Below, in pieces: positions 1-8,451 of a stretch of DNA of 64,000 bases (position 1 is the first letter of the stretch; each line of letters opens with the position of its first letter). Below the pieces are notes generated by a model. The model worked only from the letters and a program-made list of their open reading frames with translations. It was not told where the DNA came from and did no database searches. Where the stretch lies: positions 2,315,501 through 2,379,500 of the forward strand of contig NZ_CP121668.1 of NCBI RefSeq assembly GCF_029714425.1, written 5' to 3'. Made by a program: the position numbers and the translations under genes. This DNA comes from Bradyrhizobium sp. CB2312. Lineage in GTDB: Bacteria; Pseudomonadota; Alphaproteobacteria; Rhizobiales; Xanthobacteraceae.

Positions 1-1286
1 GCTTCACCTTCTCGAGCCTGCTCTGCGGCTTCGCCACCACCATCGAGGAGATGATCCTGTGGCGCGCGCTGCAGGGTTTTCTCGGCGCCGGCATGATCCC
101 GACCGTGTTCGCCTCGGCCTATATGGTGTTTCCGCGCACGAAATTCCACATCGTCGGGCCCATCATCGGCCTCGTCGCGACCCTGGCGCCGACTATCGGG
201 CCGACCGTCGGCGGCTACATCACCGACCTGATGTCGTGGAACTGGCTGTTCTTCATCAACGTCGTGCCCGGCGTCGCCATCACCCTCGGCGTGCTGGCGC
301 TGGTCGATTTCGACGAGCCGCATTTCGAGCTGCTCGACCGCTTCGACTGGTGGGGCCTGTTGTTCATGGCCGGCTTCCTCGGCACGCTGGAATATGTGCT
401 GGAGGAAGGCCCGCAATATGAATGGATGCAGGACACCTCGGTGGCGATCTGCGCCTGGATCTGCGCCATCTCCGCGATCGCCTTCTTCTGGCGCGTCTTC
501 ACCGCGGCCGAGCCGATCGTCAACTTGCGCACCTTCTCCAACCGCAACTTCGCGATCGGCTGTCTCCTGCAGTTCTGCATCGGCATCGGCCTCTATGGCC
601 TGACCTACATCTATCCGCGTTATCTCGCCGAAGTGCGCGGCTACAGCGCGCTGATGATCGGCGAAACCATGTTCGTCTCGGGCATTACCATGTTCCTGGT
701 CGCGCCGCTGGTCGGCCGACTCATGGTGAAGTTCGACATGCGCTACATGATCGCGTTCGGTCTCGTCGTGTTCGCGATCGGCTCCTACCAGATGACCTGG
801 ATCACCCGCGACTACGATTTCTACGAGCTGCTGGTGCCGCAGATCCTGCGCGGCATCGGCATGATGTTCGCGATGGTGCCGACCAATAACATCGCGCTCG
901 GCACGCTGGCGCCTGATAGGGTCAAGAACGCGAGCGGCCTGTTCAACCTGATGCGCAATCTCGGCGGCGCGGTCGGGCTTGCCGTCATCAACACCGTGCT
1001 CAACGACCGCACTGATCTGCACATCACGCGCCTGCAGGAGCGCGTGCACTGGGGTAACGCCACCGCGACCGAGACGCTGACCATGCTCCAGCAGAAATTC
1101 CAGGGGCTCGGCGATTCCACGCTGATGGCGATGAAGCAGCTCAGCCAGATCGTGCACCGCCAGGCCGTGGTGATGAGCTTCGGCGACGCCTTCTTCATGC
1201 TGACGCTGTTCTATCTCGGCCTCAGCGTGCTGGTGACGCTGCTGAACAAGCCGGCCCCGCTGGCCGGGGGCGGCGACGCGCATTAG
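1..1286 (+). CDS. DHA2 (EmrB/QacA-like) MFS drug exporter, 5' end outside window
   Basis: This is the last 427 or so residues of a proton-driven multidrug exporter of the inner membrane. The reading frame is open from base 3, so the start lies upstream of the window. The segment WRALQGFLGAGMIPTVFAS followed by a proline- and glycine-rich helix (PTIGPTVGG) matches the conserved middle of DHA2 transporters, which normally have 14 membrane helices. About ten strongly hydrophobic segments are visible. The C-terminus is short and polar (GGGDAH). In this family the usual partner is an HlyD/EmrA adaptor, which would lie upstream and cannot be seen. The substrate cannot be inferred. The family call is firm. 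Confidence 0.9.
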   Translation, partial: FTFSSLLCGFATTIEEMILWRALQGFLGAGMIPTVFASAYMVFPRTKFHIVGPIIGLVATLAPTIGPTVGGYITDLMSWNWLFFINVVPGVAITLGVLALVDFDEPHFELLDRFDWWGLLFMAGFLGTLEYVLEEGPQYEWMQDTSVAICAWICAISAIAFFWRVFTAAEPIVNLRTFSNRNFAIGCLLQFCIGIGLYGLTYIYPRYLAEVRGYSALMIGETMFVSGITMFLVAPLVGRLMVKFDMRYMIAFGLVVFAIGSYQMTWITRDYDFYELLVPQILRGIGMMFAMVPTNNIALGTLAPDRVKNASGLFNLMRNLGGAVGLAVINTVLNDRTDLHITRLQERVHWGNATATETLTMLQQKFQGLGDSTLMAMKQLSQIVHRQAVVMSFGDAFFMLTLFYLGLSVLVTLLNKPAPLAGGGDAH

Positions 1287-1303
1287 TCAGCCAAGAACGC
1301 GGA

Positions 1304-1423
1304 GTCATCGCCCGCGCAGGCGGGCGATCCAGTATTCCAGAGACGTCAGTGGCTTACGGAGAAGCCGCGGCGTACTGGATGCCCCGCCCCCCGTGCGCAA
1401 TTGCGCACTAGGCGGGGCATGAC
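1304..1423. repeat. Palindromic intergenic element, family A copy 1
   Basis: An imperfect palindrome starting with GTCATCGCCCGCGCAGGCGG and ending with GGCGGGGCATGAC. The inner arms carry ATCCAGTATTCC and TACTGGATGCC. The same architecture (GTCAT, GC-rich hairpin, ATCCAGTA, about 40 bp, TACTGGAT, GC-rich hairpin, ATGAC) recurs at 25561-25659, 40425-40562 and 42033-42132. It has no coding content and lies just after the MFS gene, so it may also act in transcript ending. The rest of the 1287-1760 gap holds only the short ORF at 1584 and presumably the promoter of the ABC transporter. Confidence 0.85.
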
Positions 1424-1583
1424 AGCGGAGATTGCGGCGGGCGAAATGCGCCCCAAGGCGATGCCCACCGCCCCCCGCACCAAATTGCAACACTCGTCCG
1501 TGATCTCGCGTGAGCCCCGTTGCAAAGTGGAAACGACACATCTATAAAGCGCACCTCATTCAATCGAACCGGGAGGGATTTGC

Positions 1584-1658
1584 ATGATTACGTCGCAGTC
1601 GCAGATCGTACGCCCGCGCTCGATGATCGCCTGGCTCGGTATGTACGCGGCCTGTTAG
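1584..1658 (+). CDS. Possible 24-residue small protein or leader peptide
   Basis: An ATG preceded by a strong Shine-Dalgarno (GGGAGGG, six bases before the ATG) opens a 24-codon frame beginning MITSQSQIVRPRSMIAW and ending in Cys and a TAG stop. The second half is hydrophobic. It lies about 115 bases before the ABC transporter start. It could be a small membrane peptide, a leader peptide or chance. The ribosome site is the only positive evidence and there is no recognisable family. Confidence 0.25.
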   Translation: MITSQSQIVRPRSMIAWLGMYAAC

Positions 1659-1772
1659 AGGCCTCTTCCGCCAGATTCGATTGGGCACATCGTCCCGATC
1701 GCTCCTCTTCCCCAGTCAAAGCCACCTTGAAGTGACGCCGTCTCGGCCCTCGCGGCCGATTTGCGTCCATCG

Positions 1773-3608
1773 ATGGAGCCGGCCCGCGCCAAGCGGCCGG
1801 ATGATGTCATGACCGTTCTATCAAAAAAGCCCGCGGCGATACGCCTGGTGCTGCCCTTCGTGTTCCGCCACTGGCTGAAGCAGCCGGGGCGCACGCTGAT
1901 CGTCGCCGGCGGCCTGTTGGGCGCGACCGTCGCCGACCTGTTCATGCCGGTCTTCTCCGGACAGCTGGTCGATGCGTTGACGCGCGGTTCATCGGACCCC
2001 GATGCGCGCCACGCCGCGCTGGTCGCATTTGGCGCCATCGTGGCGCTCGGTGCAGCCTCCGTGGTGCTGAGGCTGATCGGTCTCCAGGCCATCGTGCCGT
2101 TCACGCTGAAGACCATGACGGATGTGGCGCAGGACGCGTTCATGCGCGTGCAGCGTTTCTCGACCGATTGGCACGCCAACTCCTTCGCCGGCTCTACCGT
2201 GCGCAAGATCACGCGCGGCATGTGGGCGCTCGACCTGCTCAACGACACCATCCTGATGGCGTTGGCGCCGTCCTTGCTGGTGCTGATCGGCTCCATGGTC
2301 CTGATCGGCCTGCACTGGGCCTCGCTCGGCGTGGTGATCGCGGTGGGCGCGTTGTTCTACGTCACCATCACCGTAATGTTCTCGACGCGGTACATCGCGC
2401 CGGCCGCGCGCGTCTCCAATGCCTGGGACACCAAGGTCGGCGGCACGCTGGCGGATGCGTTGACCTGCAACGCCGTGGTGAAATCCTTCGGCGCGGAAGC
2501 GCGCGAGGATGCGCGGCTCGCCCGCGTCATCGATCGCTGGCGCGTGCGGGTGCGGCGGACCTGGTTTCGCTACAACTACACCGGCATGGCGCAGCTTGCG
2601 CTGCTGCTGTGCCTGCGGGCATCGGTGATCGGCGGCTCGGTGCTGCTGTGGATGTACGGGCAGGCCTCGCCCGGCGACGTCACCTACGTGCTGACGAGCT
2701 ATTACGTCATCCACGCGTATCTGCGCGACGTCGGCATGCACATCAACAACCTCCAGCGCGCCGTCAACGACATGGACGAACTCGTGGCGATCCATGACGA
2801 GCCGATCGGGATCGTCGATGCCGCGGGCGCCCGGCCGATCGCGATCGAGGGCGGCGAGATCGTGTTCGAGGACGTCACGTTCCTCTATGGCGGCCATCGC
2901 GCGCCGCTGTACGACGGGCTGTCGGTCACGATCCGCGCCGGCGAGCGCGTCGGCCTCGTCGGCCGCTCCGGCTCCGGCAAGACGACCTTCGTCAAGCTGG
3001 TGCAGCGACTCTACGACGTTTCCGGTGGTCGCGTGCTGATCGACGGGCAGGACATCGCGCTGGCGACGCAGCAATCGCTGCGCAGCCAGATCGCGATCGT
3101 GCAGCAGGAGCCGATCCTGTTCCACCGCTCGCTCGCCGAGAACATCGCCTATGGCCGGCCGGGCGCCAGCCTGGAGGCGATCGAGCAGGCGGCGCGGCTC
3201 GCGAATGCGCACGACTTCATCCTGCGCCTGCCCAAGGGCTACGGCACGCTTGTGGGCGAGCGCGGCGTGAAGCTGTCGGGCGGCGAGCGGCAGCGCGTAG
3301 CGCTGGCGCGCGCCTTCCTGGCGGATGCGCCGGTGCTGATCCTGGACGAGGCGACCTCGAGCCTCGATTCGGAATCGGAGGCGCTGATCCAGCAGGCGAT
3401 GGAGCGGCTGATGAAAGGCCGCACCTCGATCGTGATCGCGCACCGGCTGTCGACGGTGAGGAGCCTCGATCGGATCCTGGTGTTCGACCGCGGCGAGATC
3501 GTCGAGCAAGGCACCCATGCCGTGCTCGCGGGCAAGCCGCGCGGCATCTATCGCGGCCTGTTCGAGCGCCAGGTGGTGGAGCTCGGGCACATCGCGGCAG
3601 CGGAGTAA
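1773..3608 (+). CDS. ABC exporter, fused membrane and ATPase domains (MsbA/MDR type)
   Basis: A half-size ABC exporter of the inner membrane that would work as a homodimer. The N-terminal half (about residues 20-320) has six hydrophobic helices of the type-1 exporter fold. The C-terminal half has Walker A GRSGSGKT near residue 396, the signature LSGGERQR near 501, Walker B VLILDEATS near 521 and the switch histidine in IAHRLS. The start is uncertain: ATG at 1773 is used here, with TTG at 1761 and ATG at 1809 also in frame, and none has a clear ribosome site. The 3' end is 64 bases before a MATE exporter on the same strand, so the two probably share a transcript. The substrate is unknown. Confidence 0.9.
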   Translation: MEPARAKRPDDVMTVLSKKPAAIRLVLPFVFRHWLKQPGRTLIVAGGLLGATVADLFMPVFSGQLVDALTRGSSDPDARHAALVAFGAIVALGAASVVLRLIGLQAIVPFTLKTMTDVAQDAFMRVQRFSTDWHANSFAGSTVRKITRGMWALDLLNDTILMALAPSLLVLIGSMVLIGLHWASLGVVIAVGALFYVTITVMFSTRYIAPAARVSNAWDTKVGGTLADALTCNAVVKSFGAEAREDARLARVIDRWRVRVRRTWFRYNYTGMAQLALLLCLRASVIGGSVLLWMYGQASPGDVTYVLTSYYVIHAYLRDVGMHINNLQRAVNDMDELVAIHDEPIGIVDAAGARPIAIEGGEIVFEDVTFLYGGHRAPLYDGLSVTIRAGERVGLVGRSGSGKTTFVKLVQRLYDVSGGRVLIDGQDIALATQQSLRSQIAIVQQEPILFHRSLAENIAYGRPGASLEAIEQAARLANAHDFILRLPKGYGTLVGERGVKLSGGERQRVALARAFLADAPVLILDEATSSLDSESEALIQQAMERLMKGRTSIVIAHRLSTVRSLDRILVFDRGEIVEQGTHAVLAGKPRGIYRGLFERQVVELGHIAAAE

Positions 3609-3672
3609 CGGACTTGGAATGGCGCGTGGCTGACGGACGATCGCCAGCCACGCCGCCAGAGGATGGAATGAC

Positions 3673-5079
3673 ATGAAAGACCTGACGCACGGCTCCATCG
3701 TGAGACACATCCTGGCCATGTCGCCGCCGATCATGCTCGGCATGGTCACGATCATGATCTGCCAGCTGGTCGATCTGTACTTCGTCTCGGGTCTCGGCGA
3801 AGCGGCCGTGGCGGGCGTCGCCGCGGCCGGCAATGCCGGCTTTCTCGTCAACGCGCTGTTGCAGGTGCTCGGCGTCGGCACGGTGGCGCTGGTCGCGCAT
3901 GCCGTGGGACGCAAGGATCGGCACGATGCCAATCTGATCTTCAACCAGGCGATCGCGATGTCGGTGTTGTTCGGCTTGTTGACCCTGGTCATGGGCGCGG
4001 CGCTGTCGCGCCTCTACATGCGTTCGGTCGCCGCGGACCAGGCCACGATCGAGGCGGGGACCACATACCTGTTGTGGTTCATGCCGGCGCTCGCGCTGGA
4101 ATTCGCCATGCAGGTGTTGGCATCCGCGATGCGCGCCACCGGTATCGTGCGCCCGGCGATGCTGGTGCGGGCGGTCGCGGTCGCGATCAACATTGCACTG
4201 GCACCCGTTCTGATCTCGGGCTGGGGCACCGGCTACGCGCTCGGCGTTGCCGGCGCGGGGCTCGCGAGCTCGATCGCGGTCGCCATCGGCGTCCTGATGC
4301 TGCTGGCCCATTTCCGCAAGGTCGAGCGCTACGTCGCCTTCAATCCGGCGCAGTGGCGGCCGCAGCTTCGGCACTGGAAGCGAATCTTCGATGTCGGCCT
4401 GCCCGCCGGCGGCGAGTTCGTGATGGTCTTCATCATCATGGGCGTGGGCTATTATGTGCTCAGCATTTTCGGCCCGGCGGCGCAGGCGGGATTTGGCATC
4501 GGGACGCGTGTCCTCGGCCTGATCCAGATGCCGGCGCTCGCCGTCGCCCTCGCCGCAGGGCCGATCGCCGGCCAGAATTTCGGTGCCGGCAATGGTGCGC
4601 GCGTGCGCGAGACCTTCGTGAAGGCGGCGCTTGTCGCGGTCGCCGTGACGATCGTTTTCCTGATTCTCGCGCAGGCCGCGCCGGGTCTGTTGCTGACCGG
4701 TTTCTCGAATGACCCGGAGACGATGGCGGTTGCCTTGCTCTTTGTGCACATCATCTCGCTCAACATGGTGGCGCAGGCGCTGATCTTCACCTGCTCCAGC
4801 ATGTTTCAGGGACTGGGCAACACCAAGCCGGTGTTGTGGACCTCGGCAATACGGGTCCTCACCTATTCCCTGCCGTCGATCTGGCTCTCGACGTGGCCGG
4901 GCTTCCGGATGGAGCACGTCTGGTATTTGTCGATCGTGACGACCACGCTCCAGGCGGCCTTGAACGTGTGGCTGCTGCGCCGCGAGTTCAGCAAGCGCCT
5001 TGCCTTGCCACTGAAGGAGGCGACGTCCGGGCAGGCCGAGGCTCGACCGGTCGCGCCTCCCGTGCGCGAGCCCGCGTAG
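3673..5079 (+). CDS. MATE family multidrug/sodium antiporter
   Basis: A 468-residue inner-membrane protein with about twelve hydrophobic helices arranged as two MatE repeats. The first repeat begins near residue 15 (MSPPIMLGMVTIMICQLVDL) and the second near residue 240 (FDVGLPAGGEFVMVF). Length and repeat structure are normal for the family, which exports cationic drugs or metabolites in exchange for sodium or protons. The C-terminus is a short polar tail rich in Ala, Arg and Pro. It follows the ABC exporter by 64 bases on the same strand, which suggests a two-gene efflux unit. The substrate cannot be read from the sequence. Confidence 0.92.
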   Translation: MKDLTHGSIVRHILAMSPPIMLGMVTIMICQLVDLYFVSGLGEAAVAGVAAAGNAGFLVNALLQVLGVGTVALVAHAVGRKDRHDANLIFNQAIAMSVLFGLLTLVMGAALSRLYMRSVAADQATIEAGTTYLLWFMPALALEFAMQVLASAMRATGIVRPAMLVRAVAVAINIALAPVLISGWGTGYALGVAGAGLASSIAVAIGVLMLLAHFRKVERYVAFNPAQWRPQLRHWKRIFDVGLPAGGEFVMVFIIMGVGYYVLSIFGPAAQAGFGIGTRVLGLIQMPALAVALAAGPIAGQNFGAGNGARVRETFVKAALVAVAVTIVFLILAQAAPGLLLTGFSNDPETMAVALLFVHIISLNMVAQALIFTCSSMFQGLGNTKPVLWTSAIRVLTYSLPSIWLSTWPGFRMEHVWYLSIVTTTLQAALNVWLLRREFSKRLALPLKEATSGQAEARPVAPPVREPA

Positions 5080-5160
5080 CGACGGCTTGTGACCTCCTCA
5101 CGGCTCCGGCTAATTTGCGGTGCCGTGGGGACGGCGCTCGCCCGCGAACAAGGCCGCAAG

Positions 5161-5904
5161 CTAGATTGCGCCAATGCTGTTCCAGACCAGCGTCAGGCCT
5201 GACAGGAACAACAGGCCGAGCACGACATCGCCAAAGTGCTTGTCGTTCAGCGCGTGATAGACGCGGGCGCCGGCCCATGCGCCGATCAGCGTGCCCGGAA
5301 AGGCGACAGCCGCGAGCCAGACCACCTTGAATGCGACGAGACCTGAGGCGGTCTGCAACACCAGCGCAGTGGCGAGCACGGTGAAATTGAAGAGCTGGAA
5401 GATGCCGCGCCGCTCATGCTTGTTCCAGCCGCGGATGTTGGCCCACAGGATCGGCAGCGGCCCGGACAGTCCGGCGAGGCCGCCCAAAATGCCGCCGGCA
5501 AAGCCGATCGCGCCGTCGGCGATGCGGCCGCCGAATTTGACGGCGAGCGGTCTCTTGTTGAGATAAAGCGCCGACGAAAAGATCAGGATCAGCACGCCGA
5601 CGCTCAGCTTGAATACTTTCGGATCGGCCGAGGCGACCATCAAGGTGCCGAGCGGCACGCCGATCAATCCTCCGATCAGGAACGGCCAGACCAGCGAGAG
5701 GTCAAAACTCTTCCACATCGACGGCAGCGTCGAGGTCTGCGCGATCACCGAGCAGATCAGCACCAGCGGCACTGCGAGCGAGGGCGGCAGCACGTAGAGC
5801 CAGATGCCGAGCGCCATCAGCGCCGTGCCGAATCCGGCCAGCCCCGAGACGAAGCCTCCGGCCAGCGCGCCGAACAGCAGCAGCACGTAGGTGAGCGTTT
5901 CCAA
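5161..5904 (-). CDS. TauE/SafE (TSUP) family permease
   Basis: A predicted eight-helix inner-membrane transporter of the TSUP family, whose members move sulfite, sulfoacetate or related anions. The N-terminus (LLFGALAGGFVSGLAGFG) and the internal repeat GFAGGILGGLAGLSGPLPI are typical of the two TauE half-repeats. The TTG at 5904 is preferred as start because AAGGA stands seven bases before it and it gives the usual length of about 247 residues. An ATG at 5958 would add 18 polar residues and has no ribosome site. The gene is convergent with the MATE exporter. No sulfur-metabolism genes lie beside it, so the substrate is unknown. Confidence 0.85.
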   Translation of the reverse strand: METLTYVLLLFGALAGGFVSGLAGFGTALMALGIWLYVLPPSLAVPLVLICSVIAQTSTLPSMWKSFDLSLVWPFLIGGLIGVPLGTLMVASADPKVFKLSVGVLILIFSSALYLNKRPLAVKFGGRIADGAIGFAGGILGGLAGLSGPLPILWANIRGWNKHERRGIFQLFNFTVLATALVLQTASGLVAFKVVWLAAVAFPGTLIGAWAGARVYHALNDKHFGDVVLGLLFLSGLTLVWNSIGAI

Positions 5905-6130
5905 CGAATTGTCCTTCGCAATGGGCGATGCCGGATTCTTGATCGCCACTGCCCGCATAGCACAGCCGCGGCCGGGGCGGTCAATTTCAAAACCGCACGC
6001 AAGCGTGATCGCCGGTGGCGGGCGTTCGCGGAAGCTGGGCCTACATGATGGTCGTACTTCAATTGGGGGCCCCCCGACGCAAGGTGCGCTTCGATCGGCC
6101 TGTTCCCGGTTTAGATGATGGAGCAAGATC

Positions 6131-6391
6131 ATGACCCGCACGAAGATGGCCGTCTCGGCCGCGCTGCTGTCGGCGATGGCCTTGATGCCCACCTTGGCGC
6201 AGGCACAGTTTTCAGAGCCCGCGGCCTATCAGGCCGCACATCCCGACCGCGATGTGCTCAATGGCGGCCAGCTCACGCCGGCAGCCCGTGCGGCGCTTGG
6301 CCAGCAAGGAATGCCGAGCAATGCCTACGCGGCCTATCCGTCAGCCGTGGCGCCGGTGGTGCACCCGCGTCACCGCCGTCACCATCAGTAA
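6131..6391 (+). CDS. Small exported protein with His/Arg-rich C-terminus
   Basis: An 86-residue protein with a clear Sec signal peptide (basic MTRTK, a hydrophobic run, then ALMPTLAQAQ with probable cleavage after AQA). The mature part is about 60 residues, rich in Ala and Pro, and ends in HPRHRRHHQ. No domain is recognised. It is transcribed divergently from the TauE-like gene. The basic histidine tail might bind metal or anionic polymers, but that is only a suggestion. The signal peptide and good codon usage support a real gene. Confidence 0.65.
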   Translation: MTRTKMAVSAALLSAMALMPTLAQAQFSEPAAYQAAHPDRDVLNGGQLTPAARAALGQQGMPSNAYAAYPSAVAPVVHPRHRRHHQ

Positions 6392-6403
6392 CGAGTGCCT
6401 AAA

Positions 6404-6494
6404 GCGCGATGAGATCAGAATCGTCATCGCGCCTTAGGTTGTTGTTTGCGCATGACCTTTTCGGAAAACCGCTTCGCACTTTTCCGGATCATGC
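6404..6494. repeat. Palindromic element (GCGCGATGA hairpin plus CGGAAAA family)
   Basis: Two hairpins follow the small exported protein and lie before the converging MocR gene. The first is GCGCGATGA ... TCATCGCGC (6404-6433). The second is GCATGACCTTTTCGGAAAAC ... TTTTCCGGATCATGC (6449-6494). The second element recurs, inverted or shortened, at 53681-53728 and in its outer arms at 52831-52858. In all three places it sits at a gene end, so it probably also serves as a bidirectional terminator. Confidence 0.7.
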
Positions 6495-6495
6495 T

Positions 6496-7866
6496 CTAAA
6501 CGATCTGCCTGGTGTCGGCGGGCTTGTGCAGCGCGCCGACCAGGATGCGCAACGCCTCCGTCAATTCAGCCCTGTTGCGCGCTGCGCCCAGCGAGACGCG
6601 CGCGGCGTGCGGAGGCGTGCCGTCCACGGTGAAGGCATCGCCGGCGACCACCGCGAGCCCGTTGCGCAACAGATGCGCCGCGATGTCGGGGCGGCCCTCC
6701 GGCAGCCGCAGCCACAGATGATGCGCGGCGGGCTTGGCCAGGAACTGGAAATCCTTCAGCGCCCGCTGCGCCAGTTGCTGGCGCCCGATCGCTTCGTTGC
6801 GGATCGCGGTGATGATCCGGTCGGCAATGCCGGCTTCGATCCAATGCGTCACCAGCGCGACCATCAGCGGCGCCGGCATCTGCACGGTCGCCTGCAAAGA
6901 GCTGCGCATCTGAAACTGCGCGTCGTCGTCGGGCGTCACGAGATAAGCGACGCGCAGCGCCGGCGCGATGCATTTTGACAGCGTGGTTGCAAGATAGGTC
7001 CGTTCCGGAATGAGGTTCGCGATCGGCGAAGCCGCGCGATCGAGCAGCCCGTAGGCGTCGTCCTCGATCAGGATCGTGTCGGCATCGCGGATGATCCTCG
7101 CGATCGCGCTGCGCCGCTCCGGAAGAAGCGTCGCCGTGGTCGGATTGTGCAGCGTCGGGATGAGATAGACCGCCTTCGGCCTGTGCATGCGGCAAGCCTT
7201 TGCCAGCGCATCGGGCAGGATGCCGCCGTCATCCATGGCGACGCTGACGAGCTTGACGCCAAGCCGCGCCGCGGCGGCCTTGATGCCGGGGAAGGTGAGG
7301 GCCTCGGTGAGAACGACATCGCCGCGCCGCGCCAGATGAGCGAGCAGGTTGAACAGGATGGTCTGCGCGCCGGGAAAGATCACCAGCCTGTCGGCATGGG
7401 TGTGCGACACGCGTGCGCGCATCCAGCGTGCTGCGACCTCGCGCTCATGCGCGCTGCCGCCCGGCGGCTGGTAATTCAGGAACGCGGTCAGGCCCGATTG
7501 CGCGCGGAGAGCTTCCATCCCCGCAATGATGCGCTCGTCGAGCTGTGCCTCCAGCGGATGCGGCGGCACGTTCATCGAGAGGTCGATCGCGACGGGATGC
7601 GGCAGGTCGACCGCGCGGCGCGCGCTGGTCTCCGACACGAACGAGCCTTGCCCGACGCGCGCCTCCATGATGCCGCGGCGCCGCGCCTCCGTGTAGGCGC
7701 GCGTCACCGTGGTGAGATCGATGCCGAGCGCTTTTGCCAGCGCGCGCTGCGTCGGCAATTGCTGCCCGCGCACGAGACGGCCCGCGGCGATGTCGGCCTC
7801 CATGGCCTCGACGATGCGCTGGTAGCGCGGCCCGCTCAGCTCCGAAATTGTAGGGGTCCAGTCCAT
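6496..7866 (-). CDS. MocR-type regulator: GntR winged helix fused to aminotransferase fold
   Basis: A 456-residue transcription factor. Residues about 10-75 form a GntR winged helix (GPRYQRIVEAM, then LPTQRALAKALGIDLTTVTR). The rest is a fold-type I PLP aminotransferase domain with the PLP-binding lysine in TLSKCIAPALR (about K298) and the YLIPTLHNPTT loop. MocR proteins sense amines or vitamin B6 through PLP and bind direct repeats near their own promoters. ATG at 7866 is chosen over 7881 because it starts next to the HTH. It is divergent from the DUF983 gene across about 80 bp that holds a matching direct repeat (7892-7921). It could regulate that gene, itself, or a distant target. Confidence 0.88.
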   Translation of the reverse strand: MDWTPTISELSGPRYQRIVEAMEADIAAGRLVRGQQLPTQRALAKALGIDLTTVTRAYTEARRRGIMEARVGQGSFVSETSARRAVDLPHPVAIDLSMNVPPHPLEAQLDERIIAGMEALRAQSGLTAFLNYQPPGGSAHEREVAARWMRARVSHTHADRLVIFPGAQTILFNLLAHLARRGDVVLTEALTFPGIKAAAARLGVKLVSVAMDDGGILPDALAKACRMHRPKAVYLIPTLHNPTTATLLPERRSAIARIIRDADTILIEDDAYGLLDRAASPIANLIPERTYLATTLSKCIAPALRVAYLVTPDDDAQFQMRSSLQATVQMPAPLMVALVTHWIEAGIADRIITAIRNEAIGRQQLAQRALKDFQFLAKPAAHHLWLRLPEGRPDIAAHLLRNGLAVVAGDAFTVDGTPPHAARVSLGAARNRAELTEALRILVGALHKPADTRQIV

Positions 7867-7891
7867 GCAATTTAGGCCCATATCCTTTGAA

Positions 7892-7921
7892 TGTATGGAT
7901 GCAAGATAGTATTGTATGGAT
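7892..7921. promoter_or_regulatory. Candidate MocR operator: two direct repeats TGTATGGAT
   Basis: TGTATGGAT occurs at 7892-7900 and again, identically, at 7913-7921, 21 bp from start to start. This is two helical turns, so both copies face the same side of the DNA. They lie between the divergent starts of the MocR regulator (7866) and the DUF983 gene (7946). Studied MocR regulators such as GabR and PdxR bind paired direct repeats, so this is a good operator candidate. Binding itself is inferred. Confidence 0.6.
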
Positions 7922-7945
7922 CAGCAAAACGGAAGAGGTGTCGTC

Positions 7946-8377
7946 ATGACGACCGGTTCAGTTTCTCTGGCGAAGGCGATGTGGCGTGGTTTTCGTGGCA
8001 AGTGCCCGAACTGCGGCGAAGGACACATGTTCGGGCGCTTCCTCAAAGTCGCTGATAGCTGCGATCATTGCGGCGAGGAGCTGCTTCACCAGCGCGCCGA
8101 CGATTTCCCGGCCTATCTGGTGATGGTCGTGGTCGGCCATCTCGTGGTGCCGGCGATCCTTGCGATCGAGACGGCCTACGCGCCGCCGGTCGGGCTGCAA
8201 CTGGCGGTGTGGCTGCCGGTGACGCTGTTCGCCTCGCTCGCGCTCTTGCAGCCGACCAAGGGCGCCATCGTCGGCCTGCAATGGCAGATCGGCATGCACG
8301 GCTTCGAGGCAGGCAGGCTGCGGCGCGAAGCAAGCGAGCTCGCTCCGGTACTTGTGAAGGATTCGCGCGCCGCCTGA
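7946..8377 (+). CDS. DUF983 family membrane protein with zinc-ribbon-like cysteines
   Basis: A 143-residue protein. The N-terminal part has two CxxC knuckles (CPNCGEG and CDHCGEE), which look like a small zinc ribbon. Two hydrophobic helices follow (about residues 60-105). This layout is that of DUF983, a family common in alphaproteobacteria and of unknown function. ATG at 7946 is used because GAAGAGG stands seven bases before it. An in-frame ATG at 7916 would run through the direct-repeat region. It is divergent from the MocR regulator. Confidence 0.85.
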   Translation: MTTGSVSLAKAMWRGFRGKCPNCGEGHMFGRFLKVADSCDHCGEELLHQRADDFPAYLVMVVVGHLVVPAILAIETAYAPPVGLQLAVWLPVTLFASLALLQPTKGAIVGLQWQIGMHGFEAGRLRREASELAPVLVKDSRAA

Positions 8378-8418
8378 AGTGGTCGTGAGTTCTACTTGGC
8401 GCGACCCACCACTACACT

Positions 8419-8442
8419 CCATCGTACCGATACTAACGATGG
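8419..8442. promoter_or_regulatory. Inverted repeat CCATCGT-N10-ACGATGG before hydrolase gene
   Basis: Perfect 7-bp arms, CCATCGT (8419-8425) and ACGATGG (8436-8442), lie 10 bases before the ATG of the alpha/beta hydrolase and 41 bases after the DUF983 stop. It may be a repressor operator or a translational hairpin. There is no T run, so a terminator is less likely. Confidence 0.4.
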
Positions 8443-8451
8443 AAAATGTAG

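Noticed and set aside
1520..1735. A 71-codon frame from a TTG at 1520
   Set aside because: It has no ribosome site or family and overlaps the better supported short ORF at 1584 in another frame.
1989..4917. Long open frames (over 550 codons) on the minus strand across the ABC and MATE genes
   Set aside because: They are antisense shadows caused by high GC. Their translations are rich in Arg, His, Gln and Asp with no domain, and the plus-strand genes have full families.
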